Notes: generated by a model not told the origin, from the letters alone. A DNA stretch of 50,979 nucleotides from Natronohydrobacter sp. (GCA_020832585.1 JAFIEL010000007.1:1-50979), one strand, 5' to 3'; shown: positions 1 through 9,242, numbered from the stretch's first letter. Program-made: numbers and translations.

Positions 1-383
1 GTGAAACCGATCAGGATTTCGAGGATACCTTGGCGCTGGTGCGCGAAGTGGGCTACGGCCAGGCCTACAGCTTCAAGTATTCAGCCCGTCCCGGCACCCC
101 TGCCGCCGAGAAAACACCTGTGCCCGATGATGTGGCCAGCGAGCGTCTGCACCGGTTGCAGGCGCTGCTGACCGAACAGCAACGCGCAGCACAGGACGGA
201 ATGGTGGGGCGCGAGGTCTCGGTCCTGTTCGAAAAAGCAGGCCGTCTGCCCGGTCAGATGGTGGGCAAGTCGGACTATCTGCACGCGGTGCATGTGACCG
301 ACCCGCGCGCGGAGGTGGGGCAGATCGCGAAGGTGCGGATCGTGGCATCGGGGCCGAATTCGCTGGCGGGTGAACTGGTCTGA
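1..383 (+). CDS. miaB: MiaB C-terminal part (tRNA methylthiotransferase), 5'-truncated by window edge
   Basis: This is the 3' end of a gene whose reading frame is open from base 3 and stops with TGA at 381-383. The residues ETDQDFEDTLALV followed by FKYSARPGTPA match the end of the radical-SAM domain of MiaB. The remaining stretch, from about REVSVLFEKAGR to SLAGELV, matches the C-terminal TRAM RNA-binding domain. MiaB adds a methylthio group to i6A37 in tRNAs that read UNN codons. The [4Fe-4S] cysteines lie upstream of the window and cannot be checked. MiaB followed by phoH and ybeY is a familiar alphaproteobacterial order, which supports the call. Confidence 0.88.
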   Translation, partial: ETDQDFEDTLALVREVGYGQAYSFKYSARPGTPAAEKTPVPDDVASERLHRLQALLTEQQRAAQDGMVGREVSVLFEKAGRLPGQMVGKSDYLHAVHVTDPRAEVGQIAKVRIVASGPNSLAGELV

Positions 384-534
384 CCCGGCCTTGGCGCTAG
401 ATATTGTGTCAGTCATGTGAAATTTCGCCGAATCTGCGCGGCTGGATAAATGAATCCTTGCGCGATGCCGGGTCCGTTGGCAGCATGTGATCAGGAACAC
501 GCGGCCAGCCACGCCGCCACCAAGGAGGACTTGC

Positions 535-1551
535 TTGGGCATCAGCGCCTTGACCCCGCCATCCGCCGCGACCGCCGCTTCTGTGTCGCAGATCGAATTT
601 GCCAATAACCGCTTGCTGATCGAGTTGTGTGGCGAATATGACCGGAACCTGACCCATCTGGAAAGTCATCTGGGAGTGCAGATCATCCGGCGCGGCAACC
701 AGCTGGATATTCTGGGGCCAGAGGATGTGCGCACGCATACCGTCAAGATCCTCGAAATGCTGTATCAGCGGCTGGAGGAAGGGCGCAGTGTCGAGCCCGG
801 CGATGTGGCCGCATTGATCCGCATTTCACGCGAACCCGACCCAGAGGATGCGAGCGAGGAACAGCTTGAGATGTTCCGCACCGGGCGGCTGGAGATTCGC
901 ACGCGCAAGAAGATCATCTCGCCGCGCACCAAGGCGCAGCAGGACTACACCCGCGCGCTGATGGCCAATGTGCTGAATTTCGGGATCGGCCCCGCCGGGA
1001 CCGGCAAGACCTATATTGCGGTCGCTGTGGGCGTGCAGATGATTTCGGACGGGCTGGTGGAAAAGATCATCCTGTCGCGCCCAGCGGTCGAAGCGGGCGA
1101 GCGGCTGGGCTTTCTGCCGGGCGACATGAAGGAAAAGGTCGATCCCTACATGCAGCCGCTTTATGACGCGCTGAATGATTTTCTGCCGTCGAAACAGCTG
1201 CAAAAGCTGATGGAGGAACGCAAGATCGAGATTGCGCCCTTGGCCTTCATGCGGGGGCGGACGCTGTCCAATGCCTTTGTCGTGCTGGACGAGGCGCAGA
1301 ACGCAACCGAAATGCAGATGAAGATGTTTCTGACGCGACTGGGCGAAGGCTCGCGCATGGTGATCACCGGGGATCGGTCTCAGGTCGATCTGCCGCGCGG
1401 TGTGCAATCTGGCTTGCGGGCGGCGGAGCGGATTCTGGAGGGGGTCGAGGGGATCAGCTTCAGCTATTTCACCTCTGCCGATGTGGTGCGGCACCCGTTG
1501 GTGGCGCGGATCATTCAGGCCTATGAGCGCGACGAGGAAAAGGGTGGCTGA
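535..1551 (+). CDS. phoH: PhoH family ATPase
   Basis: PhoH-like P-loop NTPase of 338 residues. The Walker A motif GPAGTGKT is at about 152-159 and Walker B VVLDEAQN at about 249-256. The N-terminal segment before the NTPase domain is the KH-like region typical of this family. A longer frame opens at GTG 487, but a strong ribosome site AAGGAGG at 522-528 sits 6 nt before an in-frame TTG at 535, so I place the start there. The exact cellular role is unsettled; linkage to ybeY suggests RNA or ribosome quality control. The end overlaps the ybeY start by 8 nt, so the two are translationally coupled. Confidence 0.9.
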   Translation: MGISALTPPSAATAASVSQIEFANNRLLIELCGEYDRNLTHLESHLGVQIIRRGNQLDILGPEDVRTHTVKILEMLYQRLEEGRSVEPGDVAALIRISREPDPEDASEEQLEMFRTGRLEIRTRKKIISPRTKAQQDYTRALMANVLNFGIGPAGTGKTYIAVAVGVQMISDGLVEKIILSRPAVEAGERLGFLPGDMKEKVDPYMQPLYDALNDFLPSKQLQKLMEERKIEIAPLAFMRGRTLSNAFVVLDEAQNATEMQMKMFLTRLGEGSRMVITGDRSQVDLPRGVQSGLRAAERILEGVEGISFSYFTSADVVRHPLVARIIQAYERDEEKGG

Positions 1552-2062
1552 AACAGCTCTTGTCGATGTGGTAATCGAGGATGCGCGCTGGAACGAGGAT
1601 CATCTGACCACGCTGGCCGAACGCGCGGCGCGGGCCACACTGGCGCATCTGGGGTTGCAAGCTGACGGGTTCGAGATCGCTTGTCTGGCCTGCGATGATG
1701 CCCGGATCGCCGCGCTGAATACCGAGTTTCGCGGCAAAGCACAGCCGACCAATGTGCTCAGTTGGCCGACATGGGATCTGAGCGCCGAGGAAGAGGGCGG
1801 CATGCCTGACGCGCCAGAGCCAGATGACAGCCTGGGCGATATTGCGCTGTCCTATGACACCTGTGCGCGTGAAGCCGCCGCGCAGGGCAAGGAATTTGAC
1901 GCGCATCTGACGCATCTGATTGTCCATTCGGTGCTGCATCTGCTAGGATATGACCATATCCGTGACAAAGATGCCGCTTTGATGGAAGAAACCGAAGTGG
2001 CGATACTTGCGCAACTCGGGGTGGCGGACCCATATGACACCGGGGCCGAGATGCCCCTGTAA
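1544..2062 (+). CDS. ybeY: Endoribonuclease YbeY (rRNA maturation factor)
   Basis: YbeY is a zinc-dependent endoribonuclease involved in 16S rRNA 3'-end maturation and 70S quality control. The 172-residue product carries the signature HxxxHxxGxDH as HSVLHLLGYDH, which gives zinc ligands His128, His132 and His138. The NVLSWP segment at about 70-75 is the family's conserved NVLSFP-like motif. The start is GTG at 1544, inside the end of phoH, with a purine-rich GAGGAAAAGGG just upstream. The frame is open further upstream but that part only shadows phoH. Lengths of about 150-180 residues are normal. Confidence 0.93.
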   Translation: MAETALVDVVIEDARWNEDHLTTLAERAARATLAHLGLQADGFEIACLACDDARIAALNTEFRGKAQPTNVLSWPTWDLSAEEEGGMPDAPEPDDSLGDIALSYDTCAREAAAQGKEFDAHLTHLIVHSVLHLLGYDHIRDKDAALMEETEVAILAQLGVADPYDTGAEMPL

Positions 2063-2077
2063 CACCGGAAAGGACCG

Positions 2078-2950
2078 ATGGGCGATACGACAGACGGATC
2101 TAGAGCAGCGCAGCGCGCGCTGGAGGATCCAAGAGAGAGTGAAACGCGTGGCCTGTTTGGCCGGCTTTTCGATGCCCTGACCCCCGATGACGAGGACGCC
2201 CGCGAAAGGGCGGATGCGCTGGGACAGACCCTGCCGGGCCTGCCCAACTTGCAACGTCTGCGCGTGGCCGATGTGGCAATTCCCAAGGCGGAAATCATCG
2301 CTGTCGAGCAGAGCGCATTGCTCGCTGATATCGTGGCGAGTTTCCGCGAATCCGGTTATTCGCGCATCCCGGTCTATGAGGATACGCTCGACAAGCCGCT
2401 GGGCCTGTTGCTGTTGAAGGATCTGGCGCTGCGCTATGGGTTCAACGGCCATCACGACATTGACCTGCGCGGGCTGTTGCGTCCGATCCTTTATGTGCCG
2501 CCGTCGATGCCGCTGTCGGTGCTGTTGCGCAAGATGCAGGCCGAGCGAACCCATTTCGCGCTGGTGATCGACGAATATGGCGGTGTGGACGGGCTGGTAA
2601 CGATCGAGGATCTGCTGGAGCAGGTCGTGGGCGAGATCGAGGATGAGCACGACACCGATGAGGATGCGATGATCGTGCAGGAAAGTCCGGCAACGCTGCT
2701 GGTCGATGCCCGCGCGGCGCTGGATGAGCTGGAAGACGAGTTGGGATTTGCCCTGACCAGCGAGGATGACGAGGAAGAAATCGACACGCTGGGCGGGCTT
2801 CTTTTCGTGCTTGCAGGGCGCGTGCCTGTGCGGGGCGAAGTGATCGCGCATCCCTCGGGCGTCGAGTTCGAGGTTATCGAGGCCGATCTGCGCCGCATCA
2901 AGCGGTTGCGCGTACATCTGCCCCAAGCGCTGCGCGACGCGGCGCAGTGA
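2078..2950 (+). CDS. corC: CBS-domain protein, CorC/TlyC (HlyC/CorC) family
   Basis: The 290-residue protein has no transmembrane segment. It has a CBS-domain pair at about residues 65-190 (VADVAIPKAEII..., SGYSRIPVYEDT, HFALVIDEYGGVDGLVTIEDLLEQVVGEIEDEHD) and a C-terminal CorC/HlyC transporter-associated domain at about 205-280 (LGGLLFVLAGRVPVRGE). This is the soluble CorC type without the DUF21 membrane domain. Such proteins are linked to Mg2+/Co2+ efflux; the 'hemolysin' label is historical. GGAAAGG at 2067-2073 is the ribosome site. The gene lies between ybeY and lnt, as in many proteobacteria. Confidence 0.88.
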   Translation: MGDTTDGSRAAQRALEDPRESETRGLFGRLFDALTPDDEDARERADALGQTLPGLPNLQRLRVADVAIPKAEIIAVEQSALLADIVASFRESGYSRIPVYEDTLDKPLGLLLLKDLALRYGFNGHHDIDLRGLLRPILYVPPSMPLSVLLRKMQAERTHFALVIDEYGGVDGLVTIEDLLEQVVGEIEDEHDTDEDAMIVQESPATLLVDARAALDELEDELGFALTSEDDEEEIDTLGGLLFVLAGRVPVRGEVIAHPSGVEFEVIEADLRRIKRLRVHLPQALRDAAQ

Positions 2951-2963
2951 CAGGTTTTCCGGT

Positions 2964-4469
2964 TTGACTGTCTGGGCCAGATGGCGGGCGCGCGCGAAAC
3001 TGTCGGCGGGCTATGGGGTCTTGGGTGCGCTGGCGGCAAGCGGACAGGCACCTTTGGGCTGGTGGCCGCTCTCGGTGCTGGCGCTGCTGGGGCTGTTCCA
3101 TGTCCTGCCGCTGATGCGGGGCTGGCGGGTGCTGGCAGGTCGGATGTGGCTTGCGGGCACGGGCTATTTCGGTGCGGCGCTGTTCTGGATCGTCGAGCCG
3201 TTCTTCATCGAACCCGAAATCCACGGCTGGATGGCCCCTTTCGCGCTGGTGCTGATGGCTGGCGGCATGGCGCTTTTCTGGGCGGGCGCGGGGGCTTTGG
3301 CGGGCTTGGCGCAGGGCCGCGCGCGGCTGGTGGCGCTGGCGGCAGCCTTGGTGGCGCTGGAACTTGTGCGCGGCTGGGTGTTTACGGGGTTCCCCTGGGC
3401 GATGCTGGGGCATGGGCTGATTGGCACACCGATGATGCAACTGGCGGCCATCACGGGCGCGGGTGGGCTGTCGCTGCTGGTCTTGGGCGCGGCAGTGCTG
3501 CCTGTTCTGGGACAGGGCCGGATCGCGCGCGGGCTGGGCGCGCTGGTCGCGGTCGCGGGGCTGAGTGCCGTCTGGCTTTGGGGGGCGGGCCAGACTGCGC
3601 TGCCGCCTGACCGCGCGGGCGTGATACGGCTGGCGCAACCCAATGCGCCGCAAGAGGAAAAATGGCTGCACGAGAATATCTATCTGTTCTTCAACCGGCT
3701 GCTGGATCAGACTGCCTATCCGGCGGAGCCTGCGCCGGATCTGGTGCTCTGGCCGGAAACCTCGGTCCCGTTCCTGCTGGAATATCCGGGCGATGCGCTG
3801 AACATGATGGCCGATGCCGCCGCGCTGCAAGGGCCAGAGACGCGGATCGGCTTCGGGGTGCAGCGGGTCGAGGGGGGGCGCTATTTCAATTCGCTGGCCG
3901 TGCTGACCACGGATGCCGAGATCACCCATATCTATGACAAGCATCATCTGGTCCCGTTCGGCGAATATATCCCGTTTTCCGAATGGCTGATGGGGACGCC
4001 TGTTGGCGGCCTGGCCGGTCAGGCACTGATGGGCTATAGCCCCGGCCCCGGCCCTGACCTGCTGGATTTGGGGCCGCTGGGGGTAGCGCTGCCGCTGATC
4101 TGCTACGAATCGATTTTCCCCCGCCATTTGCGGACCGAGACGCGGCCTGACTGGATCTTGCAGGTCACGAATGATGCCTGGTTCGGCGAATTGACCGGGC
4201 CGTTCCAGCATCTGGCGCAAGCGCGGCTGCGCGCGGTGGAACAGGGCCTGCCCGTGCTGCGGGTGGCCAATACCGGCGTGTCGGCCTTTATCGATGCGCG
4301 GGGCGGAATTGCTGCCGAACTGGGGCTGGGCGTGACCGGGTTCATTGACGGCCCGCTGCCCGGTGCGCTGCCTGCGACCTTTTACAGCCGCCACGGCGAT
4401 GGGCCGGTCTGGCTGGTGCTGGCGCTCTTGCTGGCTGGCGCGTTTGCCGGGCGGGTTATCCGGCGCTGA
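2964..4469 (+). CDS. lnt: Apolipoprotein N-acyltransferase
   Basis: Lnt transfers an acyl chain from phospholipid to the N-terminal cysteine of lipoproteins in the inner membrane. The 501-residue product has several hydrophobic segments over residues 15-210, then a nitrilase-type domain. The catalytic triad is visible as Glu265 (WPETSVPF), Lys326 (YDKHHLVPFGEY) and Cys380 (LICYESIFP), followed by a C-terminal membrane helix. The start is TTG at 2964 with a weak ribosome site; no better in-frame start precedes the first helix. It follows corC by 13 nt and its end overlaps the convergent deoA by 14 bp. Confidence 0.93.
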   Translation: MTVWARWRARAKLSAGYGVLGALAASGQAPLGWWPLSVLALLGLFHVLPLMRGWRVLAGRMWLAGTGYFGAALFWIVEPFFIEPEIHGWMAPFALVLMAGGMALFWAGAGALAGLAQGRARLVALAAALVALELVRGWVFTGFPWAMLGHGLIGTPMMQLAAITGAGGLSLLVLGAAVLPVLGQGRIARGLGALVAVAGLSAVWLWGAGQTALPPDRAGVIRLAQPNAPQEEKWLHENIYLFFNRLLDQTAYPAEPAPDLVLWPETSVPFLLEYPGDALNMMADAAALQGPETRIGFGVQRVEGGRYFNSLAVLTTDAEITHIYDKHHLVPFGEYIPFSEWLMGTPVGGLAGQALMGYSPGPGPDLLDLGPLGVALPLICYESIFPRHLRTETRPDWILQVTNDAWFGELTGPFQHLAQARLRAVEQGLPVLRVANTGVSAFIDARGGIAAELGLGVTGFIDGPLPGALPATFYSRHGDGPVWLVLALLLAGAFAGRVIRR

Positions 4470-5763
4470 TCCGCTCAAGGATCAGGGGCCTCTCGCGGGG
4501 CGTATCGCCGATTTGACAGGTGGCAAGGAAGGCGGCGGTTGCGCGGTCGGCCTGCGCATCATCTGCGGCATGGACAAAGGCAAGCGGGTCGCCTTGATGG
4601 ACCGACATGCCCTCGGGCGCGATCTGCGCGAAGCCCACGCGCGGATCGATCCGGTCGGTAGGCTGCCTGCGCCCGCCGCCCATTTCAATCACGGCAAGGC
4701 CGATCTCGCGCGTGGTGTAGCCTGTGATCACGCCTGCATGCGGGGCGGGGATGGGGCGGATGACGGGGGCTTGCGGCAAGTGGGTTTGCGGGCGATCGAT
4801 GAAATCGGCAGGCCCGCCCAAGGCCGCAACCATCTGTCCGAAACGCTCGGCAGCGCGGCCAGAATGGAAAGCCTGTTCCATCATTGCGCGGCCCTGATCC
4901 GTGTCGGGGGCAAGACCGGCGATCACCAGCGCCTCGGCCCCCAGCGCGCAAGTCACATCCCACAGGCGCGGGAAGCTGCGCGCGCCGGTCAGGAAATCGA
5001 CAGCATCCTGCACTTCAATGGCATTGCCAGCACTGGGGGCCAGCGGCGCGTTCATGTCGGTGATCAGGGCCACAGTGTGACAGCCTGCGCCATTGGCGAC
5101 TTCGACCAAGGCGCGCGCCAGTCCTCTCGCGTCCTCTCGCGTCGCCATGAATGCGCCGTTGCCGCATTTCACGTCCAGCACCAGCCCGTCCAGCCCGGCG
5201 GCGAGTTTCTTCGACAGGATCGAGGCGGTGATCAGGTCCATCGATTCGACTGTCGCGGTCACATCGCGCACCGCGTAAAAGCGCTTGTCCGCAGGCGCGA
5301 GACTGCCGGTCTGGCCGATGATCGCGCAGCCAATCTCGCGCACCACGCGCTGCAGGGTCGCGCCATCAGGGGCCGTGTTGTAGCCGGGGATCGCGTCCAG
5401 CTTGTCGAGCGTGCCGCCGGTATGGCCCAGACCCCGGCCCGAAATCATCGGCACCACGGCCCCGCAAGCGGCCAGCGCGGGCGCGAGCATCAGGGACACG
5501 TTATCGCCAATCCCGCCGCTGGAATGTTTGTCGATCACCGGGCCACGGTCCCAGACCAGCACATCGCCCGAATCGCGCATGGCTTCGGTCAGCGCGACAC
5601 GTTCGGGCAGCGACATGCCGCGCAACACCACGGCCATGGCAAAAGCGCCAAGCTGTGCATCGCCCAGATCGCCGGTGGTGATGCCACGCACCAGCGCGCG
5701 GATTTCGTCTGTGTCGAGCGTGCCGCCATCGCGTTTGCGGCGGATGAGTTCCTGATAGAGCAT
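4456..5763 (-). CDS. deoA: Thymidine phosphorylase
   Basis: DeoA splits thymidine with phosphate into thymine and deoxyribose-1-phosphate (pyrimidine nucleoside salvage). The 435-residue protein shows KHSSGGIGD at 79-87 (phosphate binding) and the family signature SGRGLGHTGGTLDKLD at 108-123, then the C-terminal alpha/beta domain with a GYTTREIGLAV segment. The start chosen is the ATG at 5761-5763 (MLYQELIRRKRDGG), which matches the usual N-terminus; the frame runs further upstream without homologous content. Length is close to the E. coli enzyme. The gene converges on lnt and diverges from the thioesterase gene. Confidence 0.92.
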   Translation of the reverse strand: MLYQELIRRKRDGGTLDTDEIRALVRGITTGDLGDAQLGAFAMAVVLRGMSLPERVALTEAMRDSGDVLVWDRGPVIDKHSSGGIGDNVSLMLAPALAACGAVVPMISGRGLGHTGGTLDKLDAIPGYNTAPDGATLQRVVREIGCAIIGQTGSLAPADKRFYAVRDVTATVESMDLITASILSKKLAAGLDGLVLDVKCGNGAFMATREDARGLARALVEVANGAGCHTVALITDMNAPLAPSAGNAIEVQDAVDFLTGARSFPRLWDVTCALGAEALVIAGLAPDTDQGRAMMEQAFHSGRAAERFGQMVAALGGPADFIDRPQTHLPQAPVIRPIPAPHAGVITGYTTREIGLAVIEMGGGRRQPTDRIDPRVGFAQIAPEGMSVHQGDPLAFVHAADDAQADRATAAFLATCQIGDTPRERPLILERISAG

Positions 5764-5844
5764 GGTGCGGCCTCCGGGTCTGTGGCGTTCAGCCTTGCCT
5801 TTTGCGCGGGCAAAGGCAAGGTTCGGGCGCAAGGGGGAGTGCTG

Positions 5845-6249
5845 ATGATCGACGCGCGTGTGGCCGCAAGTTTCGGCAAACAAAGCATGATGGCAAGCCT
5901 TGGCGCGGAACTGGTGGCCGCCGGGGATGGGGCTTGCGTGATCCGCGCGCCGCGACTGGCACAATTTGGCCAGCAGCATGGCGCGGCCCATGCGGCAGTC
6001 GCTTTTGCGCTGGGCGATTCGGCGGCGGGCTATGCGGCGCTGACGCTTCTACCGCAAGGGCAAGAAGTGATGACTGCCGAGATGAAGATCAACCTGCTGT
6101 CGCCCGCGATGGGGGATGCGTTCGAGGCTGTGGGGGAGGTGGTCCGCGCAGGTCGCCGCCTGACGGTCGTGCGCGCCGAGGTGTTTGCGCTGAGCGGCGA
6201 GACGCGCAAATCCATCGCGCTTTTGCAAGGCACAATGATCGGGGTCTGA
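5845..6249 (+). CDS. PaaI-type hotdog-fold thioesterase
   Basis: The 134-residue protein fits the hotdog fold of PaaI/YdiI-like acyl-CoA thioesterases: QQHGAAHAAVAFALGDSAAGYAA (the helix with the HG...D motif), then MTAEMKINLLSPA and VVRAGRRLTVVRAEVFA. The start is ATG 5845 behind GGGGGAG at 5833-5839. The open frame extends far upstream, antisense to deoA, but that part is not coding. It is transcribed away from deoA across an 81-bp gap. The substrate is unknown; phenylacetyl-CoA cannot be claimed because no paa genes are nearby. Confidence 0.8.
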   Translation: MIDARVAASFGKQSMMASLGAELVAAGDGACVIRAPRLAQFGQQHGAAHAAVAFALGDSAAGYAALTLLPQGQEVMTAEMKINLLSPAMGDAFEAVGEVVRAGRRLTVVRAEVFALSGETRKSIALLQGTMIGV

Positions 6250-6280
6250 GTGCCGGGGCTGGACAGGCGTCATGCGCGGG

Positions 6281-6307
6281 TATAGTGCACAAGTTCATTA
6301 ACTGAAC
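6281..6307 (+). promoter_or_regulatory. -10-like box and GTTCA-N5-TGAAC palindrome before the EamA gene
   Basis: TATAGT at 6281-6286 is followed by GTTCA (6293-6297), TTAAC, TGAAC (6303-6307), an inverted repeat with 5-bp arms only 10 bp before the ATG of the downstream transporter gene. The placement suggests a repressor or activator site. No regulator gene lies next to it and no convincing -35 box is seen. Confidence 0.35.
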
Positions 6308-6317
6308 GAGACCTCGC

Positions 6318-7220
6318 ATGCCTGCGCACCCGACATTGTCAAACTGGATCGGCCTTATCGCGCTGGGGCTGATCTGGGGCGCGTCCTTTCTGGGGGTAGC
6401 GGTGGCGCTGGAAGGCGTCTCGCCTGTCTGGATCGCCACGGCGCGGATCATCATTGGCGCGCTGACGCTGAGCGCGATTGCCTGGGGTATGGGGGTGCGG
6501 CTGACGCCCTCGCTGCCCGTTCTGACCTTCGCGGCGGGGATGGCGCTTTTGTCCAATGCCCTGCCCTTCTACCTGCTGGGCTGGTCGCAACAGCATGTCA
6601 CATCTGGCTTTGCCGGGATCACCATGGCCGCGATCCCGCTTTTCGTGCTGGGGCTGGCGCATGTCTTTGTGCCGGGCGAAGGTCTGACACGGCCCAAGGC
6701 ATTGGGCTTCGCGCTGGGGCTGGTGGGGGTCGCGGTGCTGATCGGACCCGGCGTGCTGGCACGCACCGGATCGGATTTCGAGACGCTGGCGCGGTTTGGC
6801 TGCCTGGCCGCCGCGCTATGCTATGCGCTGGGCAGTATCGTGACCCGCCGCTGCCCTGATGTGCATCCGGTGGCCTTTGGCATGATGGCGCTGTGGATCG
6901 CGAGTGCGATCATGCTGCCCGTGGCGCTGGTGGCAGAGGGTGTGCCGCCCCTGCCGGAATGGCGGCCCATGCTGGCCGTGCTCTATCTGGGGCTTCTGCC
7001 GACGGGCTATGCGACGCTTCTGCTGGTGGGCATCATCCGCTCGGCCGGTCCCAGTTTCCTGTCGCAGGTAAATTACCATGTGCCGGTCTGGTCCGTCCTG
7101 CTGGGCGCGCTGGTGCTGAACGAGGCCGTGCCGGGGCGCTTCGTGCTGGCGCTCGCGATCATTCTGGCCGGGCTGATGCTCGCGCGGCGCAAGGGACTTC
7201 GCGCGCGCGTCGCGGCCTGA
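6318..7220 (+). CDS. EamA/DMT-family transporter
   Basis: The 300-residue protein has about ten hydrophobic segments arranged as two EamA repeats (roughly residues 5-140 and 150-290). The first opens with LIALGLIWGASFLGVAVAL and the second with FGCLAAALCYALGSIVTRR. These are drug/metabolite superfamily exporters of the inner membrane, often for amino acids or related metabolites. The substrate cannot be read from sequence. GAGA at 6308-6311 precedes the ATG. It stands alone between the thioesterase and the SRAP gene. Confidence 0.87.
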   Translation: MPAHPTLSNWIGLIALGLIWGASFLGVAVALEGVSPVWIATARIIIGALTLSAIAWGMGVRLTPSLPVLTFAAGMALLSNALPFYLLGWSQQHVTSGFAGITMAAIPLFVLGLAHVFVPGEGLTRPKALGFALGLVGVAVLIGPGVLARTGSDFETLARFGCLAAALCYALGSIVTRRCPDVHPVAFGMMALWIASAIMLPVALVAEGVPPLPEWRPMLAVLYLGLLPTGYATLLLVGIIRSAGPSFLSQVNYHVPVWSVLLGALVLNEAVPGRFVLALAIILAGLMLARRKGLRARVAA

Positions 7221-7233
7221 TAGGCTGGCGTCC

Positions 7234-7899
7234 ATGTGCGGACGCTTTGCCATCACCCTGCCCGATGACGCGATGGCGCGGGCCTTCGCTGCCACGCCCG
7301 CCAATGACCTGCCGCCTGTGCCGCGCTTCAATATCTGCCCGACGCAACCTGTCGCCACAGTCATCAGCCGCGAGGGCGCGCGGCATATGGGGCCGATGCG
7401 CTGGGGCTTTCTGCCGCACTGGTACAAGAGTGAGACTGATGGCCCCCTGCTGATCAATGCCCGCGCCGAGACGATTGCCGAGAAGCCTGCCTTCCGCGAG
7501 GCCACGAGGGCGCGACGCTGTCTTATCCCAGCCTCGGGGTTTTACGAATGGACCAAGGACGACGCGGGCAACAGACTGCCGTGGTATATCGCGCCGCGTG
7601 CAGGGGACATGCTGGTTTTCGCTGGCGTCTGGCAGGTCTGGGAACGAGAGAACACGCGCCATGTGACCTGCGCGATTGTCACCTGTGCGGCCAATGACGC
7701 GATGGCGCAGATCCATCACCGGATGCCGGTGATCCTGCCGCCCGAGGACTGGGCGCTCTGGCTGGGCGAGGCTGGGCATGGGGCGGCGCGGCTGATGCGC
7801 GCGGTGCCAGAGGATGCGCTGGTCTGGCACCGGGTCGCGGCAAGGGTCAATTCCAACCGGGCAGAGGGGCCGGAACTGATCGAACCTTTTGACCCGTAG
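7234..7899 (+). CDS. SRAP/YedK (HMCES-like) abasic-site DNA-protein crosslinker
   Basis: SRAP proteins form a covalent link to abasic sites in single-stranded DNA through the amino-terminal cysteine. The 221-residue product begins MCGRF, so Cys2 becomes the N-terminus after Met removal. Other active-site residues are in place: Asn75 (INARAET), Glu105 (GFYEW) and His161 (IHHRMPVIL). The start is therefore fixed by the catalytic Cys. The gene ends close to the convergent purD, separated by a short hairpin. Confidence 0.93.
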   Translation: MCGRFAITLPDDAMARAFAATPANDLPPVPRFNICPTQPVATVISREGARHMGPMRWGFLPHWYKSETDGPLLINARAETIAEKPAFREATRARRCLIPASGFYEWTKDDAGNRLPWYIAPRAGDMLVFAGVWQVWERENTRHVTCAIVTCAANDAMAQIHHRMPVILPPEDWALWLGEAGHGAARLMRAVPEDALVWHRVAARVNSNRAEGPELIEPFDP

Positions 7900-7920
7900 G
7901 GCGCGTGCTTGGCACGCCCC
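7899..7920. terminator. Hairpin between convergent SRAP gene and purD
   Basis: GCGTGC (7903-7908), loop TTG, GCACGC (7912-7917) form a 6-bp GC-rich stem, extendable by GGG/CCC with one bulged base. It sits exactly between two converging genes and could end transcription from both sides. No clear U-run is present. Confidence 0.5.
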
Positions 7921-7925
7921 CTACC

Positions 7926-9188
7926 TCAGAGCGCGCGCCAGCCGATATCGCGGCGGCAGAAGCCTTCGGGCCAGTCGATCTGACCAACCATGTCATAGGC
8001 GCGCGCCTGCGCTTGCGCCAATGTGGCGGCCCGCGCCGTGACATTCAGCACGCGCCCGCCATGGGCCAGAATGCGGCCCCCGTCGGCCTTCGTGCCCGCA
8101 TGAAAGACCATCTGCGCGCTATCCTCGGGGCAGGTCTCCAATCCGCGGATTTCGCTGCCCTTGGCATAATCGCCCGGATAGCCCTTGGCAGCCATGACCA
8201 CAGTCAAAGCGTGGTCATCCGCCCAGTTGACCGAGATCTGATCGAGCCGCGCCTCGGCGCAAGCCAGCATCAGATCGAGCGCCTGCGCACCAAGGCGCAT
8301 CATCAGGACCTGACATTCCGGGTCGCCAAAGCGCACGTTGTATTCCACCAGACGCGGCAGGTCGTCCTTGATCATCAACCCCGCATAGAGCACGCCCTGA
8401 TAGGGAATCCCGCGCCGTGCCATCTCGGCCATGGTCGGCCGCACGATCTGGTCAAGCGCGATCTGCGCGATGGTATCGGTCAGAACTGGTGCGGGTGAAT
8501 AGGCCCCCATCCCGCCAGTATTGGGACCTGTGTCGCCATCGCCGACGCGCTTGTGGTCCTGCGCTGTGCCGATAGGCAAGCAGGTTTCACCATCGACCAG
8601 CACGAAGAAGGACGCCTCTTCGCCTGCCATGAATTCCTCGATCACCACTTCGGCCCCGGCTTCGCCGAATTCGCCGCCGAACATGGTATCGATCGCGTCC
8701 AGCGCCTCGGCTTCGGTCATGGCCACGATCACGCCCTTGCCTGCGGCCAACCCGTCCGCCTTGACCACGATGGGCGCCCCCTGCGCGCGGATATGGGCGC
8801 GGGCGGCTCTCGCATCGGTAAAATGCGCATAGCCTGCGGTGGGGGCCATGACTGCTGCGCAGATTTCCTTGGTAAAGGCTTTCGATGCTTCCAGCCGCGC
8901 CGCCGCTGCCGAAGGGCCAAAGCAGGAAATCCCCAACTCACGCAACCGATCCGCGACCCCTGCGGCCAAAGGTGCTTCCGGGCCAATCACCACAAAATCA
9001 ATCGCGTTTTCCTCGCAAAACCGCGCCACGGCACCACCATTGCAGATGTCGATATCCGCACATTCCGCTATCGCCGCCATGCCCGCATTTCCGGGCGCGC
9101 AAATCAGCCGATCGCATTTGGGGTTCTGCAGGATCGCCCAGGCCAGCGCATGTTCACGCCCGCCGCTGCCCAGCACCAGAATATTCAT
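7926..9188 (-). CDS. purD: Phosphoribosylamine-glycine ligase (GARS)
   Basis: PurD joins phosphoribosylamine and glycine with ATP to make GAR, step 2 of purine synthesis. The 420-residue protein starts [19 protein letters not shown], the typical PurD N-domain. The ATP-grasp domain contains [19 protein letters not shown] and [20 protein letters not shown], followed by [14 protein letters not shown]. The start is ATG at 9186-9188; the longer open frame upstream is a shadow of xseA. The next gene, xseA, is divergent with a 54-bp gap. Confidence 0.95.
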   Translation of the reverse strand: MNILVLGSGGREHALAWAILQNPKCDRLICAPGNAGMAAIAECADIDICNGGAVARFCEENAIDFVVIGPEAPLAAGVADRLRELGISCFGPSAAAARLEASKAFTKEICAAVMAPTAGYAHFTDARAARAHIRAQGAPIVVKADGLAAGKGVIVAMTEAEALDAIDTMFGGEFGEAGAEVVIEEFMAGEEASFFVLVDGETCLPIGTAQDHKRVGDGDTGPNTGGMGAYSPAPVLTDTIAQIALDQIVRPTMAEMARRGIPYQGVLYAGLMIKDDLPRLVEYNVRFGDPECQVLMMRLGAQALDLMLACAEARLDQISVNWADDHALTVVMAAKGYPGDYAKGSEIRGLETCPEDSAQMVFHAGTKADGGRILAHGGRVLNVTARAATLAQAQARAYDMVGQIDWPEGFCRRDIGWRAL

Positions 9189-9242
9189 CGCCCGCCCTCT
9201 CTTGGCCTTCGCTCTCGCGCGTTCTAGGGTGGGCGCGCGCCC

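Noticed and set aside
2898-4478. 526-codon open frame on the minus strand
   Set aside because: It is antisense to lnt and the end of corC, which are clearly coding; its Arg/Gln/His-rich product is typical of a GC-rich shadow frame.
4345-5844. Long plus-strand extension upstream of the thioesterase
   Set aside because: It lies antisense to deoA. Only the part from ATG 5845, with its own ribosome site, matches a protein family.
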